In this document: positions 7,406-15,214 of the stretch, piece by piece
Layout of the letters: the number at the start of each line of letters is the position of its first letter
Position numbering within the stretch: position 1 is the stretch's first letter
DNA from: Caulobacter vibrioides
GTDB lineage: Bacteria > Pseudomonadota > Alphaproteobacteria > Caulobacterales > Caulobacteraceae
DNA: 64,000 nucleotides
NCBI GenBank assembly: GCA_001449105.1
Contig: LNIY01000139.1
Span: forward strand, 1 to 64,000
Reading direction: 5' to 3'
Notes under the pieces: generated by a model
The model's database searches: none
The model's input: only the letters and a program-made list of their open reading frames with translations
Told to the model about the DNA's origin: nothing
Made by a program: the position numbers and the translations under genes

Positions 7406-8331
7406 TCCGCGGCCTTGGCGCCGGCGCCAGTCGGGATGTGGCTCTCGTGGTTCTTCAGGTACCAGTCGGCGATCTCCTCGCGGGTGGCGAACCACACGCC
7501 CGGCAGGCTCTTGGCGTGCTGGATGAACTCGCGCAGGGCGCGGATCCGGTAGGCCCGGCCCGAGACGTGCGGGTGGATGCCCACGTTCATCAGCCGGCCC
7601 GAGGTCGCGCCCTCCTTGTAGAGGACGTTCAGCTCCTCGATCAGCACGTCGCGGTACTCGTCGGTGGTGTGGCCCCGACGGGTGAGCAGGGTGAAGTCGT
7701 TGATCTCGTTGGAGTAGGGCGTCGAGACGATCGGGCCATTGGGCGTGCGCAGCAGGTAGGGCTGATCGTCGTTGAGCAGGTCGCAATAGAAGGTGCAGCC
7801 GTGCTCGGCCAGGATGTCGGCGGTCTGCAGCGTGCCGCGCAGGGACGACGACAGCCAGCCCTTGGCCCGCTTGCCGACGAAGCGCTCGTACTGGTCCAGC
7901 GAGCGCAGGACGATGTCGCGCTCCTTGGCCGGCTCATGGGCGAAGTCGCTCAGCAGTTCGCCCTGTTCCCAGTTGTGGGCCAGAAGCTCCCAGCCGCGCT
8001 CCAGGCAGGCGTCGGTCATGGCCTTGCGGCGCTCGAAGGTCACCGCGTTGGTGGTGCAACTGGCCTTGACGCCCTGCTCGTCGAACAGGTCGAACAGCCG
8101 CCAGATACCCACCCGCTGGCCGTATTCCCGCCAGGTGTAGTTGGGGAAGTCGGGCGTATCGCCGGCCAGCACGTCGGGCAGGATCGGCGGCCCGCCGGCG
8201 TAGTACTTCTCCTTGGTCGGCTTGGTGAGGTCCCAGGTCTCCAGGTTGAAGGTCATGACCAGGGCCACGCGCGCGCCGTTCGGCCAGATCAGCGGCTTGC
8301 GGTGCGGAAGCGGAACGAAATCGTATTCCAT
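7402..8331 (-). CDS. Polysaccharide deacetylase-family (PuuE allantoinase-like) hydrolase
   Basis: The 309-residue protein belongs to the NodB-homology carbohydrate esterase 4 superfamily, in the cytosolic PuuE-like branch rather than the secreted chitin/peptidoglycan deacetylases: no signal peptide is present. NLETWDL, LAHNWEQGE and MNVGIHPHVSGRAYR cover the metal-binding and catalytic regions. Such proteins hydrolyse cyclic amides such as allantoin or other N-acyl compounds. It is the second gene of the 9102-5348 operon and its stop overlaps the next start. Substrate assignment as allantoin would be a guess; no other purine genes are present. Confidence 0.8.
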   Translation of the reverse strand: MEYDFVPLPHRKPLIWPNGARVALVMTFNLETWDLTKPTKEKYYAGGPPILPDVLAGDTPDFPNYTWREYGQRVGIWRLFDLFDEQGVKASCTTNAVTFERRKAMTDACLERGWELLAHNWEQGELLSDFAHEPAKERDIVLRSLDQYERFVGKRAKGWLSSSLRGTLQTADILAEHGCTFYCDLLNDDQPYLLRTPNGPIVSTPYSNEINDFTLLTRRGHTTDEYRDVLIEELNVLYKEGATSGRLMNVGIHPHVSGRAYRIRALREFIQHAKSLPGVWFATREEIADWYLKNHESHIPTGAGAKAAE

Positions 8332-8355
8332 GCCGGTACTCTCTGATCCGTCTTA

Positions 8356-9102
8356 CTAGTGTTCGAGAAGGAGCGAGCCGAAGCCGTCGATCTTGTCCGC
8401 CACTCCCATGCTCCGAAGAGCGTGCCAGTAAGTGGCGGTGTTGATGGCCACGACCGGCTTTTCCAGCCAGAACTCGGCGATGCCGGCGACCTTGGCGAAG
8501 GCCAGGTTCGTGCCGCACTGGACGACGGCGTCGGCGCCTTCCGACACCTCGATGGCCGCGCGCTTCAGCGTCTGCGGGCTCTCGTGGGCGATCAGCATGG
8601 GCGAGGGCGACTTGAGGCCCTTCACTTGCGTGACCTCGTAGCCCAGGTCCTCGAAGAACTTGCGCACCTGGTTGTCGCCGACCGGCATGTAGGGGGTGAT
8701 GACCCCGATCTTTTTGATGCCGCCATAGGCCTTGAGCGCGGCGTCGACGGCGGTGGAGCCCATCACGACCGGCACGCCCTTGGTGCGCTCCAGCATGCGC
8801 TGGGTCAGGCGCTCGGCGCCGTCGGCGCCGTCCCAGAAGGTTTCGGCCGACATGCCCATGACCACGCAGGCCGGGTCCATGGTCATGGCGACGTCGACGC
8901 TGTCCATGGTCGCGTCACGGATGTTCTGCAGCATCACCATGAACGACTCGTCGTCGGTGACCTTGGTGTCCGGAATGGCGATCCGCTGGAAGTGGTTGGT
9001 CACGCCACGCGGGCGCATGTCGTCGTACTCGGGCTGGACGCTCGTGTTGGTCGACGGCGCGATCACCGCATACTTCAGGCGGTGTCCCAATGAATCCGGC
9101 AT
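8356..9102 (-). CDS. Maleate cis-trans isomerase/arylmalonate decarboxylase-family protein (Asp/Glu racemase superfamily)
   Basis: The 248-residue protein has the two-domain Asp/Glu racemase fold. C-terminal AVVQCGTNLAF (Cys196) and NTATYWHALR match the maleate isomerase/arylmalonate decarboxylase consensus. In the N-terminal active-site loop the expected Cys-Thr-Ser is replaced by GMSAE (Met84), so only one of the two catalytic cysteines is kept, as in arylmalonate decarboxylase. This argues for decarboxylation or another one-base reaction, not racemisation. The ATG at 9102 has GAAGGA upstream. It leads the minus-strand operon and faces a divergent DUF1330/monooxygenase/GST operon across a region with a 17-base palindrome. 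Confidence 0.82.
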   Translation of the reverse strand: MPDSLGHRLKYAVIAPSTNTSVQPEYDDMRPRGVTNHFQRIAIPDTKVTDDESFMVMLQNIRDATMDSVDVAMTMDPACVVMGMSAETFWDGADGAERLTQRMLERTKGVPVVMGSTAVDAALKAYGGIKKIGVITPYMPVGDNQVRKFFEDLGYEVTQVKGLKSPSPMLIAHESPQTLKRAAIEVSEGADAVVQCGTNLAFAKVAGIAEFWLEKPVVAINTATYWHALRSMGVADKIDGFGSLLLEH

Positions 9103-9182
9103 GACGCTTCCTTCGACCTGCGACGTTTCGATGGTCGAGGAATGGCAAAGCCGAAGCGGCCGCGCCGCACCCCAGGAGCCGA

Positions 9183-9199
9183 TATCCGCCCGGCGGATA
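9183..9199. promoter_or_regulatory. Perfect 17-base palindrome in divergent promoter region (candidate operator)
   Basis: TATCCGCCCGGCGGATA has eight-base arms around one central base. It lies about midway between the divergent starts at 9102 and 9286, where a repressor could control both catabolic operons. No regulator gene is adjacent, so the protein that would bind it is unknown. Confidence 0.45.
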
Positions 9200-9285
9200 G
9201 GAAAAGGCGCCGCCAGAGCGGGAAGGACGGGCGTCGCTAGGGTCGTCGTTGAACCACAACGGAAATTCCTCCGGGGGACGAGACC

Positions 9286-9576
9286 ATGCCCGCCTTCATC
9301 ATCGCCACCACCGTCATCACCGACCCGCCGCGCTTCATGGAATACGTGAAGGCCATTTCGGGTTTGGCCGAGCGCTTCGGCGGCGAGACCTACGTCCGCG
9401 GCCCCGTGACCGAGGTGCTGGAGGGCGAGGTGCCCGAAGGCGAGCGCGTGATCGTCACCCGCTATCCCGACGCCGCCGCCGCCAAGGCCTACCTGCACTC
9501 GGACGAGTACCAGGCCGCCAAGCTCCTGCGGAAGAACGCGGGCGACGTCGTGGTCCGCATGATCGTCGTCGACTGA
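9286..9576 (+). CDS. DUF1330 family protein
   Basis: The 96-residue protein is a small ferredoxin-like alpha+beta (dimeric barrel) protein of the DUF1330 family. FMEYVKAISGLAERFGGETYVRG and VIVTRYPDAAAAKAYLHSDEYQ are typical. Function of the family is not established; members often accompany catabolic oxidoreductases. A GGGGGAC site precedes the ATG. It starts the plus-strand set with the FAD monooxygenase (71-base gap) and GST. Confidence 0.85.
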   Translation: MPAFIIATTVITDPPRFMEYVKAISGLAERFGGETYVRGPVTEVLEGEVPEGERVIVTRYPDAAAAKAYLHSDEYQAAKLLRKNAGDVVVRMIVVD

Positions 9577-9647
9577 TCAAAGCGCGTGAGCCGGGGCGCG
9601 AGGGGGAAACCGCGCCCGCAACGCCGATCCAAAACTAGCGAGGTTCC

Positions 9648-10847
9648 GTGGAACGATTCCAAGTCGTCGTCGCCGGCGCTGGGCCCGTGGGCTCGGTCGC
9701 GGCCTATCGGCTGGCCCAACTGGGTGTCGAGGTGCTGCTTCTGGAGGCCGCGCCGCGCTGCCCCGAGGACCTGCGCGCCTCGACCATGCATCCGCCGACG
9801 CTCGACATGATGAAGACGCTGGGCGTGCTCGACGAGCTCGAGGCCCAGGGCCTGCGCGCGCCGGTCTATCACTATCGCAACCGCCTGACGGGCGAGGTGA
9901 TGGCCTTCGACATGAGCGAGCTGGCCGACATCAGCGAGCATCCGTACCGGTTGCAGTGCGAGCAGTTCAAGCTGGCCCGCCTGCTGACAGAGAAGCTGGC
10001 GGCCCATCCGAAGGGCGAGGTGCGGTTCTCGCATCGCCTGGCCCACTTCACCCAGGACGACCAGGGCGTCACAGCCTCGATCGAGGCGCCGTTCGGCATC
10101 GAGCAGGTGCGCTGCGACTATCTGATCGGCGCCGACGGAGCCAATTCGATCGTGCGCAAGTGGCTGGACGTCGAGTTCGAGGGCTTCACCTATCCGGAGA
10201 AGTTCCTGACGCTGTCGACCGACTGGCCGCTGGAGGACCATTTCAAGGGTCTGGCCCACGTCAACTACGTGGCCGATCCCAAGGAGTGGTGCGTGCTGCT
10301 GAGGGTGCCGTCGCTGTGGCGGATCCTGGTTCCGGCCAATGGCGACGAGAGCGACGAGGCCCTGCTGTCAGACGCCAAGAAGGAGGCCGTGTTCGGCGGC
10401 CTGTTGGGCGACGGCGCGTCGATCAAGACCGCGCACCGCACGCTCTACAAGGTGCACCAGCGGGTGGCCAAGACCTACCACGTGGGTCGGGTGCTGCTGG
10501 CGGGCGACGCGGCCCACCTCAACAACCCGCTGGGCGGGTTCGGCATGAACTCGGGCGTCCACGACGTCTGGAACCTGACGCAGAAGCTGGCCGAGATCCT
10601 GCTGGAGAAGGGCGACGCCGACGCGCTGCTGCCGCTCTACGACCGTCAGCGGCGGGCGGTGATGCACAAGTTCATCCAGACCCAGACCATCGCCAACAAG
10701 GCGGCGATGGAGGCCGGCACCGCCGAGGCCTACGCCGATCGCGAGGCCAAGATGCGCCAGATCCTGGCCGACCCGGAGCAACGCCGCGAGTACCTGCTGC
10801 TGCAGTCGATGTACAAGAGCCTCGAGCTCGAAGCGGCCACGGCGTGA
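9648..10847 (+). CDS. FAD-dependent monooxygenase (MhpA/phenol hydroxylase-like)
   Basis: The 399-residue group A flavin monooxygenase shows VAGAGPVGSVAAYRLA at residues 8-23, RASTMHPPTLDMM (substrate loop), the DG motif LIGADGANSIVR and the GD motif LLAGDAAHLNNPLGGFGMNSG. The last matches aromatic-ring hydroxylases of the MhpA/PheA type more than the salicylate type encoded at 5348-6517. It lacks the C-terminal thioredoxin-like domain of long phenol hydroxylases. The GTG start at 9648 has a nearby GCGAGG. It is 10 bases upstream of a GST gene. The cluster thus encodes two different FAD monooxygenases. Confidence 0.85.
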   Translation: MERFQVVVAGAGPVGSVAAYRLAQLGVEVLLLEAAPRCPEDLRASTMHPPTLDMMKTLGVLDELEAQGLRAPVYHYRNRLTGEVMAFDMSELADISEHPYRLQCEQFKLARLLTEKLAAHPKGEVRFSHRLAHFTQDDQGVTASIEAPFGIEQVRCDYLIGADGANSIVRKWLDVEFEGFTYPEKFLTLSTDWPLEDHFKGLAHVNYVADPKEWCVLLRVPSLWRILVPANGDESDEALLSDAKKEAVFGGLLGDGASIKTAHRTLYKVHQRVAKTYHVGRVLLAGDAAHLNNPLGGFGMNSGVHDVWNLTQKLAEILLEKGDADALLPLYDRQRRAVMHKFIQTQTIANKAAMEAGTAEAYADREAKMRQILADPEQRREYLLLQSMYKSLELEAATA

Positions 10848-10857
10848 GGGCGGGACG

Positions 10858-11484
10858 ATGATCCAGTTTCACACCATCCCGACCGCCAACGGCCAGAAGG
10901 TGCGGATCGTGCTGGAAGAGACGGGGCTGGCCTATGCGCTGGCCCCCATCGACCTCTATGCCGGCGAGCACAAGCGGCCGGACTACAAGGCGACGCTGAG
11001 CCCGTTCGGCAAGGCGCCGGCGATCGTCGATCCCGACGGTCCCGGCGGCGCGCCGATCGTGCTGTCGGAGACCCTGGCCATCGCCTGGTACCTGGCCGAG
11101 AAGGCCGCCAGCGACATGCTGCCCAAGGGGCCGGGCGAACGGGCCGAGTTCCTGATGTGGGCCTCGGCGGTGTCGTCGCAGTTGGCCGGTGCCTTCACCA
11201 ACCAGTTCGTAGCCACGGTGATGGCGCCCGAGAAGACCCCGTGGGCGATCGAGCGCTCGCTGGCCGATTGCCACGAGCAGCTGGCGGCGTTCGAGGCCCG
11301 TCTGGCCAGCCGCGTCTACATGCTGGGCGAGCGGTTCACGATCCTGGACGCGCTGTTCTTCCCGATGGTCGCCAGCTCGGCCAGGCGGCTGGAAGGCGGG
11401 CTGGAGCGCTATCCGAACCTCGCTCGCTACGAGGGCTTCATCGCCCAGCGGCCGGGGGTGCAGCGGGGCATGGCCAACGGCTAG
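10858..11484 (+). CDS. Glutathione S-transferase family protein
   Basis: The 208-residue protein has an N-terminal thioredoxin-fold GST domain (IPTANGQKVRIVLEETGLAY; the cis-Pro and Glu/Ser glutathione site read KAPAIVD and LSETLAIAWYLAE) and an all-helical C-terminal domain with FTILDALFFPM. Such GSTs conjugate, isomerise or dehalogenate electrophiles. In this position, after a monooxygenase, it may act on an epoxide, quinone or maleyl-type intermediate, but this is inferred from context. The stop is followed by a family C repeat. Confidence 0.85.
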   Translation: MIQFHTIPTANGQKVRIVLEETGLAYALAPIDLYAGEHKRPDYKATLSPFGKAPAIVDPDGPGGAPIVLSETLAIAWYLAEKAASDMLPKGPGERAEFLMWASAVSSQLAGAFTNQFVATVMAPEKTPWAIERSLADCHEQLAAFEARLASRVYMLGERFTILDALFFPMVASSARRLEGGLERYPNLARYEGFIAQRPGVQRGMANG

Positions 11485-11490
11485 GGCGTA

Positions 11491-11628
11491 TCGACATTCA
11501 AGGTTGGAGAGTGGTCCTTGTCCTTCGACAAGCTCAGGATGAGGACCATTTGCAGGCCGAGATCGTAGAAAAACCTCATCCTGAGCCTGTCGAAGGACGA
11601 GGTTTTCGTCTCAGATTTTGAATGTCGA
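11491..11628. repeat. Family C nested inverted repeat
   Basis: Outer arms TCGACATTCAA (11491-11501) and TTGAATGTCGA (11618-11628) enclose an inner pair of TCCTTCGACAAGCTCAGGAT-type arms, 11520-11539 and 11577-11598. It sits between the GST and receiver genes. Related copies are at 40337-40427 and 48508-48600. Confidence 0.8.
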
Positions 11629-11743
11629 TCCGACCTAGGCCAATGACTGGGGCGAGCGCCAGGGTCGTACAACCTTGGCGCCGTACCCGGCGCGAAAACC
11701 TTGTGAGACTGTTCCTCGCACGGTTAACGCGAGGCGAGGCCGC

Positions 11744-12130
11744 ATGGAGCGCAGCTGGATCAAGGGGCGGGTGTTCGTCGTCGACGACGACCCGGTGCTG
11801 CTGGCCTTCCTGGAAGGCGCCCTGGCCAAGTCCGGCTACATCGTTCAGGCCTTTGAGTCCGCTCGCAGTGCGCTGCACGCGGCGGGGCTGGACAAGCCAG
11901 CGATCTGGCTGATCGACATCCGCATGCCAGACATGGACGGCATGGAACTGCTCAAGCTCCTGCGCGGCGGCGAGGAGCATCGCCGGACGCCGGTGGTCAT
12001 GCTGACCGGCGAGGGGCGGCTCGACCGTATCGCCAGCGCCATGGGCGCGGGGGCGACGACCTATCTGCTGAAGCCGTTCTCGCCACAGCAGGTGGTGGAG
12101 AAGGTCTATGCGGCGCTGAACTTGGGGTAG
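11744..12130 (+). CDS. Single-domain response regulator (receiver protein)
   Basis: The 128-residue protein is a complete CheY-like receiver without an output domain. Acidic pocket DDD at 14-16, phospho-acceptor Asp58 in LIDIRMPDMDG, Thr88 in MLTGEG and Lys110 in LKPFS are all present. The ATG at 11744 is preferred over earlier in-frame starts because GAGGCGAGG precedes it and the domain begins at once. No kinase gene is adjacent; the nearest sensor kinase is at 23292. Single-domain receivers commonly act in phosphorelays or by binding partners. Confidence 0.88.
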   Translation: MERSWIKGRVFVVDDDPVLLAFLEGALAKSGYIVQAFESARSALHAAGLDKPAIWLIDIRMPDMDGMELLKLLRGGEEHRRTPVVMLTGEGRLDRIASAMGAGATTYLLKPFSPQQVVEKVYAALNLG

Positions 12131-12145
12131 GGGGACACCACCCTA

Positions 12146-12245
12146 CCGTAAGATCCCCGCGAAAGCGGGGACCCAGGTGTTTTATCGTCGAGCGCCACGC
12201 GTTTCAGAAAAAGCCTGGGTCCCCGCTTTCGCGGGGATCTTACGG
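12146..12245. repeat. Family D inverted repeat (32-base perfect arms)
   Basis: Arms 12146-12177 and 12214-12245 are perfect inverted copies of a sequence beginning CCGTAAGATCCCCGCG, each arm with an internal GCGAAAGC hairpin. It separates the convergent receiver and SDR genes and may terminate transcription from both sides. A related pair is at 20464-20555. Confidence 0.85.
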
Positions 12246-12271
12246 ATGATGGGGGGCTTGGCGGGAAACCC

Positions 12272-12988
12272 TCACCAGGCCACTTCGGCTCCGGCCAGGT
12301 CCAGGAACTTGCCCGTGTCTTCCAGGCTCAGGCCGGCGATGACCTTCTGCTGGCCTTCGACGCTTTCCTCGACCGAGTAGGGCGCGTCCGGGCCGCCGAG
12401 GGCCGTGCGAGTCCAGCCGGGGGCCATGGCGATGACGGTGACGCCGTCGCCCTTCAGCTCGACCGCCAGCCCCTTGGCCAGCATGTTCAGCGCCGCCTTG
12501 GACGAGCGGTAGGCGTGCGAGCCGCCGTAGATGTTGGTTCCGATGGAGGCCAGGCCGCTGGACATCATGACGATGGTCTTCCTTTCGCCGGCCTTGATGT
12601 TGTCGATCAGCGCCGCGGTGATGCGGAACGGCGAGACGACGTTGGTCGCGAGAATGTCGGCCCAGATGTCGTAGTCCATGCCGGCCAGGGTCTGGTGAGC
12701 CATGCCCTCGGGCAGCGGGATGGGACCGTAGGTGCCGGCGTTGTTGATCAGCACGTCGATCGCTGCGCCTCGTAGACGCTCGGCGAGGGCGGAGACGGAA
12801 GCCGCGTCGTTCACCGACAGCGCCTCGATGCGGACCTTGCCGGGATGGGCCTGCGCGATGGCCGCAAGCTCGGCGGCGGCGGCCGGGTCCCGGCAGGTGG
12901 CGATGACGTCGGCGCCGGCGGCTGCGTACTGGCGGACGTGCTCCAGGCCGATGCCGCGATTGGCGCCGGTGATCAGGACCGTGGTCAT
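12272..12988 (-). CDS. Short-chain dehydrogenase/reductase (C-factor-like SDR)
   Basis: The 238-residue classical SDR has TGANRGIG at residues 7-14, NNAG, the catalytic Ser in MMSSGLASIG and YRSSK for the YxxxK pair. The LEHVRQYAAAG opening and the short length resemble the C-factor/CsgA-like SDR group. It should reduce or oxidise a hydroxyl/carbonyl group with NAD(P)(H). The ATG at 12988 begins exactly at the Rossmann strand. It is transcribed away from the hydrolase-reductase fusion gene at 13151. Confidence 0.85.
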   Translation of the reverse strand: MTTVLITGANRGIGLEHVRQYAAAGADVIATCRDPAAAAELAAIAQAHPGKVRIEALSVNDAASVSALAERLRGAAIDVLINNAGTYGPIPLPEGMAHQTLAGMDYDIWADILATNVVSPFRITAALIDNIKAGERKTIVMMSSGLASIGTNIYGGSHAYRSSKAALNMLAKGLAVELKGDGVTVIAMAPGWTRTALGGPDAPYSVEESVEGQQKVIAGLSLEDTGKFLDLAGAEVAW

Positions 12989-13150
12989 GACGTGTTCTCT
13001 TTCGTTGCTGGCGTCGACTTGAACCGCTCGCCGTGACACGGGCGTGGCGGAGGTGATCTTCGCCGCTGTGCGGATAACGGCCCCGGCCGCCGGGAGCGGG
13101 CGAGGGGCGAGCGCTAGGACCGAGGCTCCAAGAGTCCGCTGGAGCCGCCC

Positions 13151-14992
13151 TTGACCGTCATCCGCAAGGCTTATGCCGATACGCCCGCCGGCCAGGTGCA
13201 CCTGCGCCGGGTGGACGGCCCCGGCGATCCGATCGTGCTTCTGCATCGCACCCCGGTCAGTTCGGCCTGTTTCGACGGCGTGCTGGCCCGCCTGGCCGGT
13301 CGCCGCGCGGCCATCGCGCTGGACACCCCCGGCTTTGGCCAGTCTTTCCGTCCCGAGGGCCTGCCTTCCACGGTGGATTACGGCGCCTGGCTGCTGGCGG
13401 CGCTGGACGCCCTGGGCGTGGAGCGTTTCCACCTGGCCGGCCACCATACCGGCACCCACATCGGCGCCGAGATCGCGGCGGCCGCGCCCGACCGCGTGCG
13501 CTCGCTGCTGCTGAACGGTGTGCTGTTCGCCACCGCCGCCGAACGCGAGATGTTCCGCGCCCAGGTCGGCCAGTCAGCGCCGATCGACGCGCACGGCGCC
13601 TATCTGATCCAGTCCTGGGGCGTGATGAAGGGGCTGTTGCCCCGCTTCGACGCCCAACTGGTGCAGACGGAATTCCTGGGCGCGATCGGTACGCCGGACG
13701 GCCGCAACCAGGCCTTCGGGGCGATCTTCGACCAGGACTTCGCCAGCGTCTTCAAGGCCGTGACCTGCCCGGTGACCGTGCTGCAGGCGGTGGACGACCC
13801 GCTGGCCGGCTTCGTCGACCGCATCCGCACCGCCCGTCCGGGCGTGGTGGTCACCACTCAGGGCAAGACCGGCGTCGCCGCACCCGAGCTGGAACCCGAG
13901 ATATTCGCCGAAACCCTGCTGGCCTTCGCGGACGGCGTCGAAACCACGCCTACGAACACCCCCCTTCAATGGACCCCGCCCATGACCAATCGCCGTTTCT
14001 CCCTCGTCCGCGCCGGCCAGGGCTTCGAGCTGGCCGAGTCCATCGTGCCCGTCCCGACGCCGGGTCCCGGCCAGGTGCTGGTGCGCGTGCGCGCCGTGGC
14101 CCTGAACCGTCGCGACGTGATGATCCGCCAGGGCTGGTATCCGGTGGGCGAGGCCGACGGCTTCACCCCGCTGTCGGACGCCGCCGGCGAGATCGTCGCC
14201 CTGGGTGAGGGCGTCGAAGGCCTGGCCGTGGGCGATCGCGTCGCCTCGACCTTCTTCCAGAATTGGGCCGGCGGCCGCATCACCTTCCCGGCGGTGATCT
14301 CGTCACTGGGCGCCGGCGGTCCCGGCGTGCTGGCCGAGCAGGTCGTGCTGTCGGCCGACGGGGTGGTGAAGCTGCCCGACGGCCTCGACTTCGTGCAGGG
14401 CGCGACCCTGACCTGCTCGGGCGTCACGGCCTGGTCGTCGCTGGTCACGCACGGCGGCTTGCAGGCCGGCGACTGGGTGGTGACCCTTGGCACCGGCGGC
14501 GTCTCGCTCTGGGGTCTGCAGATCGCCAAGGCTTTCGGGGCCAAGGTGGCCGTGGTCGGCGGCGATGACGCCAAGCTGTCCCGCGCCAAGGAACTGGGCG
14601 CGGACCTGACGGTGAACTATCGCACCACGCCCGACTGGGACGCCCGAGTGAAGGAGGCCTCGTTCGGCGGTGTGCAGCACGCTCTGGAACTGGGCGGCGC
14701 GGGCACCCTGGCCAAGTCGCAGGCCAGCCTGGGCGTCGGCGGCCACGTGGCCGTCATTGGCGCCCTGGCCGGCTTTGGCGGCACGCTCGATGCCTCGGCC
14801 ATGGTCATGGCGGCCCAGCGGGCCACGGCGATCTCGGTGGGCTCGCGCGCCGACCACCAGGCGCTGTCGGACTTCGTGGCGGCCAAGGGCATCGTTCCGG
14901 TGGTCGACAGCGTATTCAACCTCGACGCCATCGAAGGCGCCTACGCCCGCGCCGACAAGGGCGCGTTCGGCAAGGTGGTGGTGACGCTGTAG
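13151..14992 (+). CDS. Alpha/beta-hydrolase fused to MDR quinone-reductase/alcohol-dehydrogenase domain
   Basis: The 613-residue protein joins two enzymes. Residues 1-265 are an alpha/beta-hydrolase with oxyanion HRTP and cap region, but the nucleophile elbow reads GHHTG (His99 where Ser/Asp/Cys is expected). Residues 278-613 are a medium-chain dehydrogenase/reductase starting MTNRRFSLVRAG, with the nucleotide loop GTGGVSLWGLQIAKA and no obvious zinc-ligand cysteines, so it looks like the zinc-free quinone-oxidoreductase type. The frame stays open through a Pro/Thr-rich linker and no ribosome site precedes the internal ATG at 13982. Either a true fusion or two genes whose stop was lost fits. 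The start is the TTG at 13151. Confidence 0.8.
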   Translation: MTVIRKAYADTPAGQVHLRRVDGPGDPIVLLHRTPVSSACFDGVLARLAGRRAAIALDTPGFGQSFRPEGLPSTVDYGAWLLAALDALGVERFHLAGHHTGTHIGAEIAAAAPDRVRSLLLNGVLFATAAEREMFRAQVGQSAPIDAHGAYLIQSWGVMKGLLPRFDAQLVQTEFLGAIGTPDGRNQAFGAIFDQDFASVFKAVTCPVTVLQAVDDPLAGFVDRIRTARPGVVVTTQGKTGVAAPELEPEIFAETLLAFADGVETTPTNTPLQWTPPMTNRRFSLVRAGQGFELAESIVPVPTPGPGQVLVRVRAVALNRRDVMIRQGWYPVGEADGFTPLSDAAGEIVALGEGVEGLAVGDRVASTFFQNWAGGRITFPAVISSLGAGGPGVLAEQVVLSADGVVKLPDGLDFVQGATLTCSGVTAWSSLVTHGGLQAGDWVVTLGTGGVSLWGLQIAKAFGAKVAVVGGDDAKLSRAKELGADLTVNYRTTPDWDARVKEASFGGVQHALELGGAGTLAKSQASLGVGGHVAVIGALAGFGGTLDASAMVMAAQRATAISVGSRADHQALSDFVAAKGIVPVVDSVFNLDAIEGAYARADKGAFGKVVVTL

Positions 14993-15001
14993 GGTTGTTG
15001 G

Positions 15002-15061
15002 ACCCCTCCCTCTTTGAGAGAGGGAGGGGCCCATGGCGAAGCCATGGGAGGGTGAGAGGTT
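15002..15061. repeat. Family A half-element, inverted orientation
   Basis: CCCCTCCCTCTTTGAGAGAGGG then GGGGCCCATGGC-GAAG-CCATGGGAGGGTGAG. It pairs with the forward half at 15152-15208; the terminator hairpin lies between them. Confidence 0.8.
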
Positions 15062-15075
15062 ACAAACTCACAGAA

Positions 15076-15110
15076 AAAGGCGCGGTCGGTTCGGCCGCGC
15101 CTTTCTATTT
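15076..15110. terminator. Rho-independent terminator between convergent genes
   Basis: A perfect ten-base stem AAAGGCGCGG / CCGCGCCTTT (15076-15085 and 15095-15104) with a nine-base loop is followed by TCTATTT. It should stop the plus-strand hydrolase-reductase gene; the A-tract on the left could serve the minus-strand VOC operon too. Confidence 0.8.
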
Positions 15111-15151
15111 GCATGTCGGCGGAGAGATGAGGGATTTACCCGCAAGCGGTG

Positions 15152-15208
15152 AAACCTCTCACCCTCCCAAGCTTCGCTTGGGCCCCTCCCTCTCTCGTAG
15201 AGAGAGGG
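15152..15208. repeat. Family A half-element, forward orientation
   Basis: CTCACCCTCCCAAGC-TTCG-CTTGGGCCCCTCCC and the CTCTCTCGTAGAGAGAG hairpin. It is the mirror of 15002-15061 and abuts the stop of the VOC gene. Confidence 0.8.
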
Positions 15209-15214
15209 TTTGGT

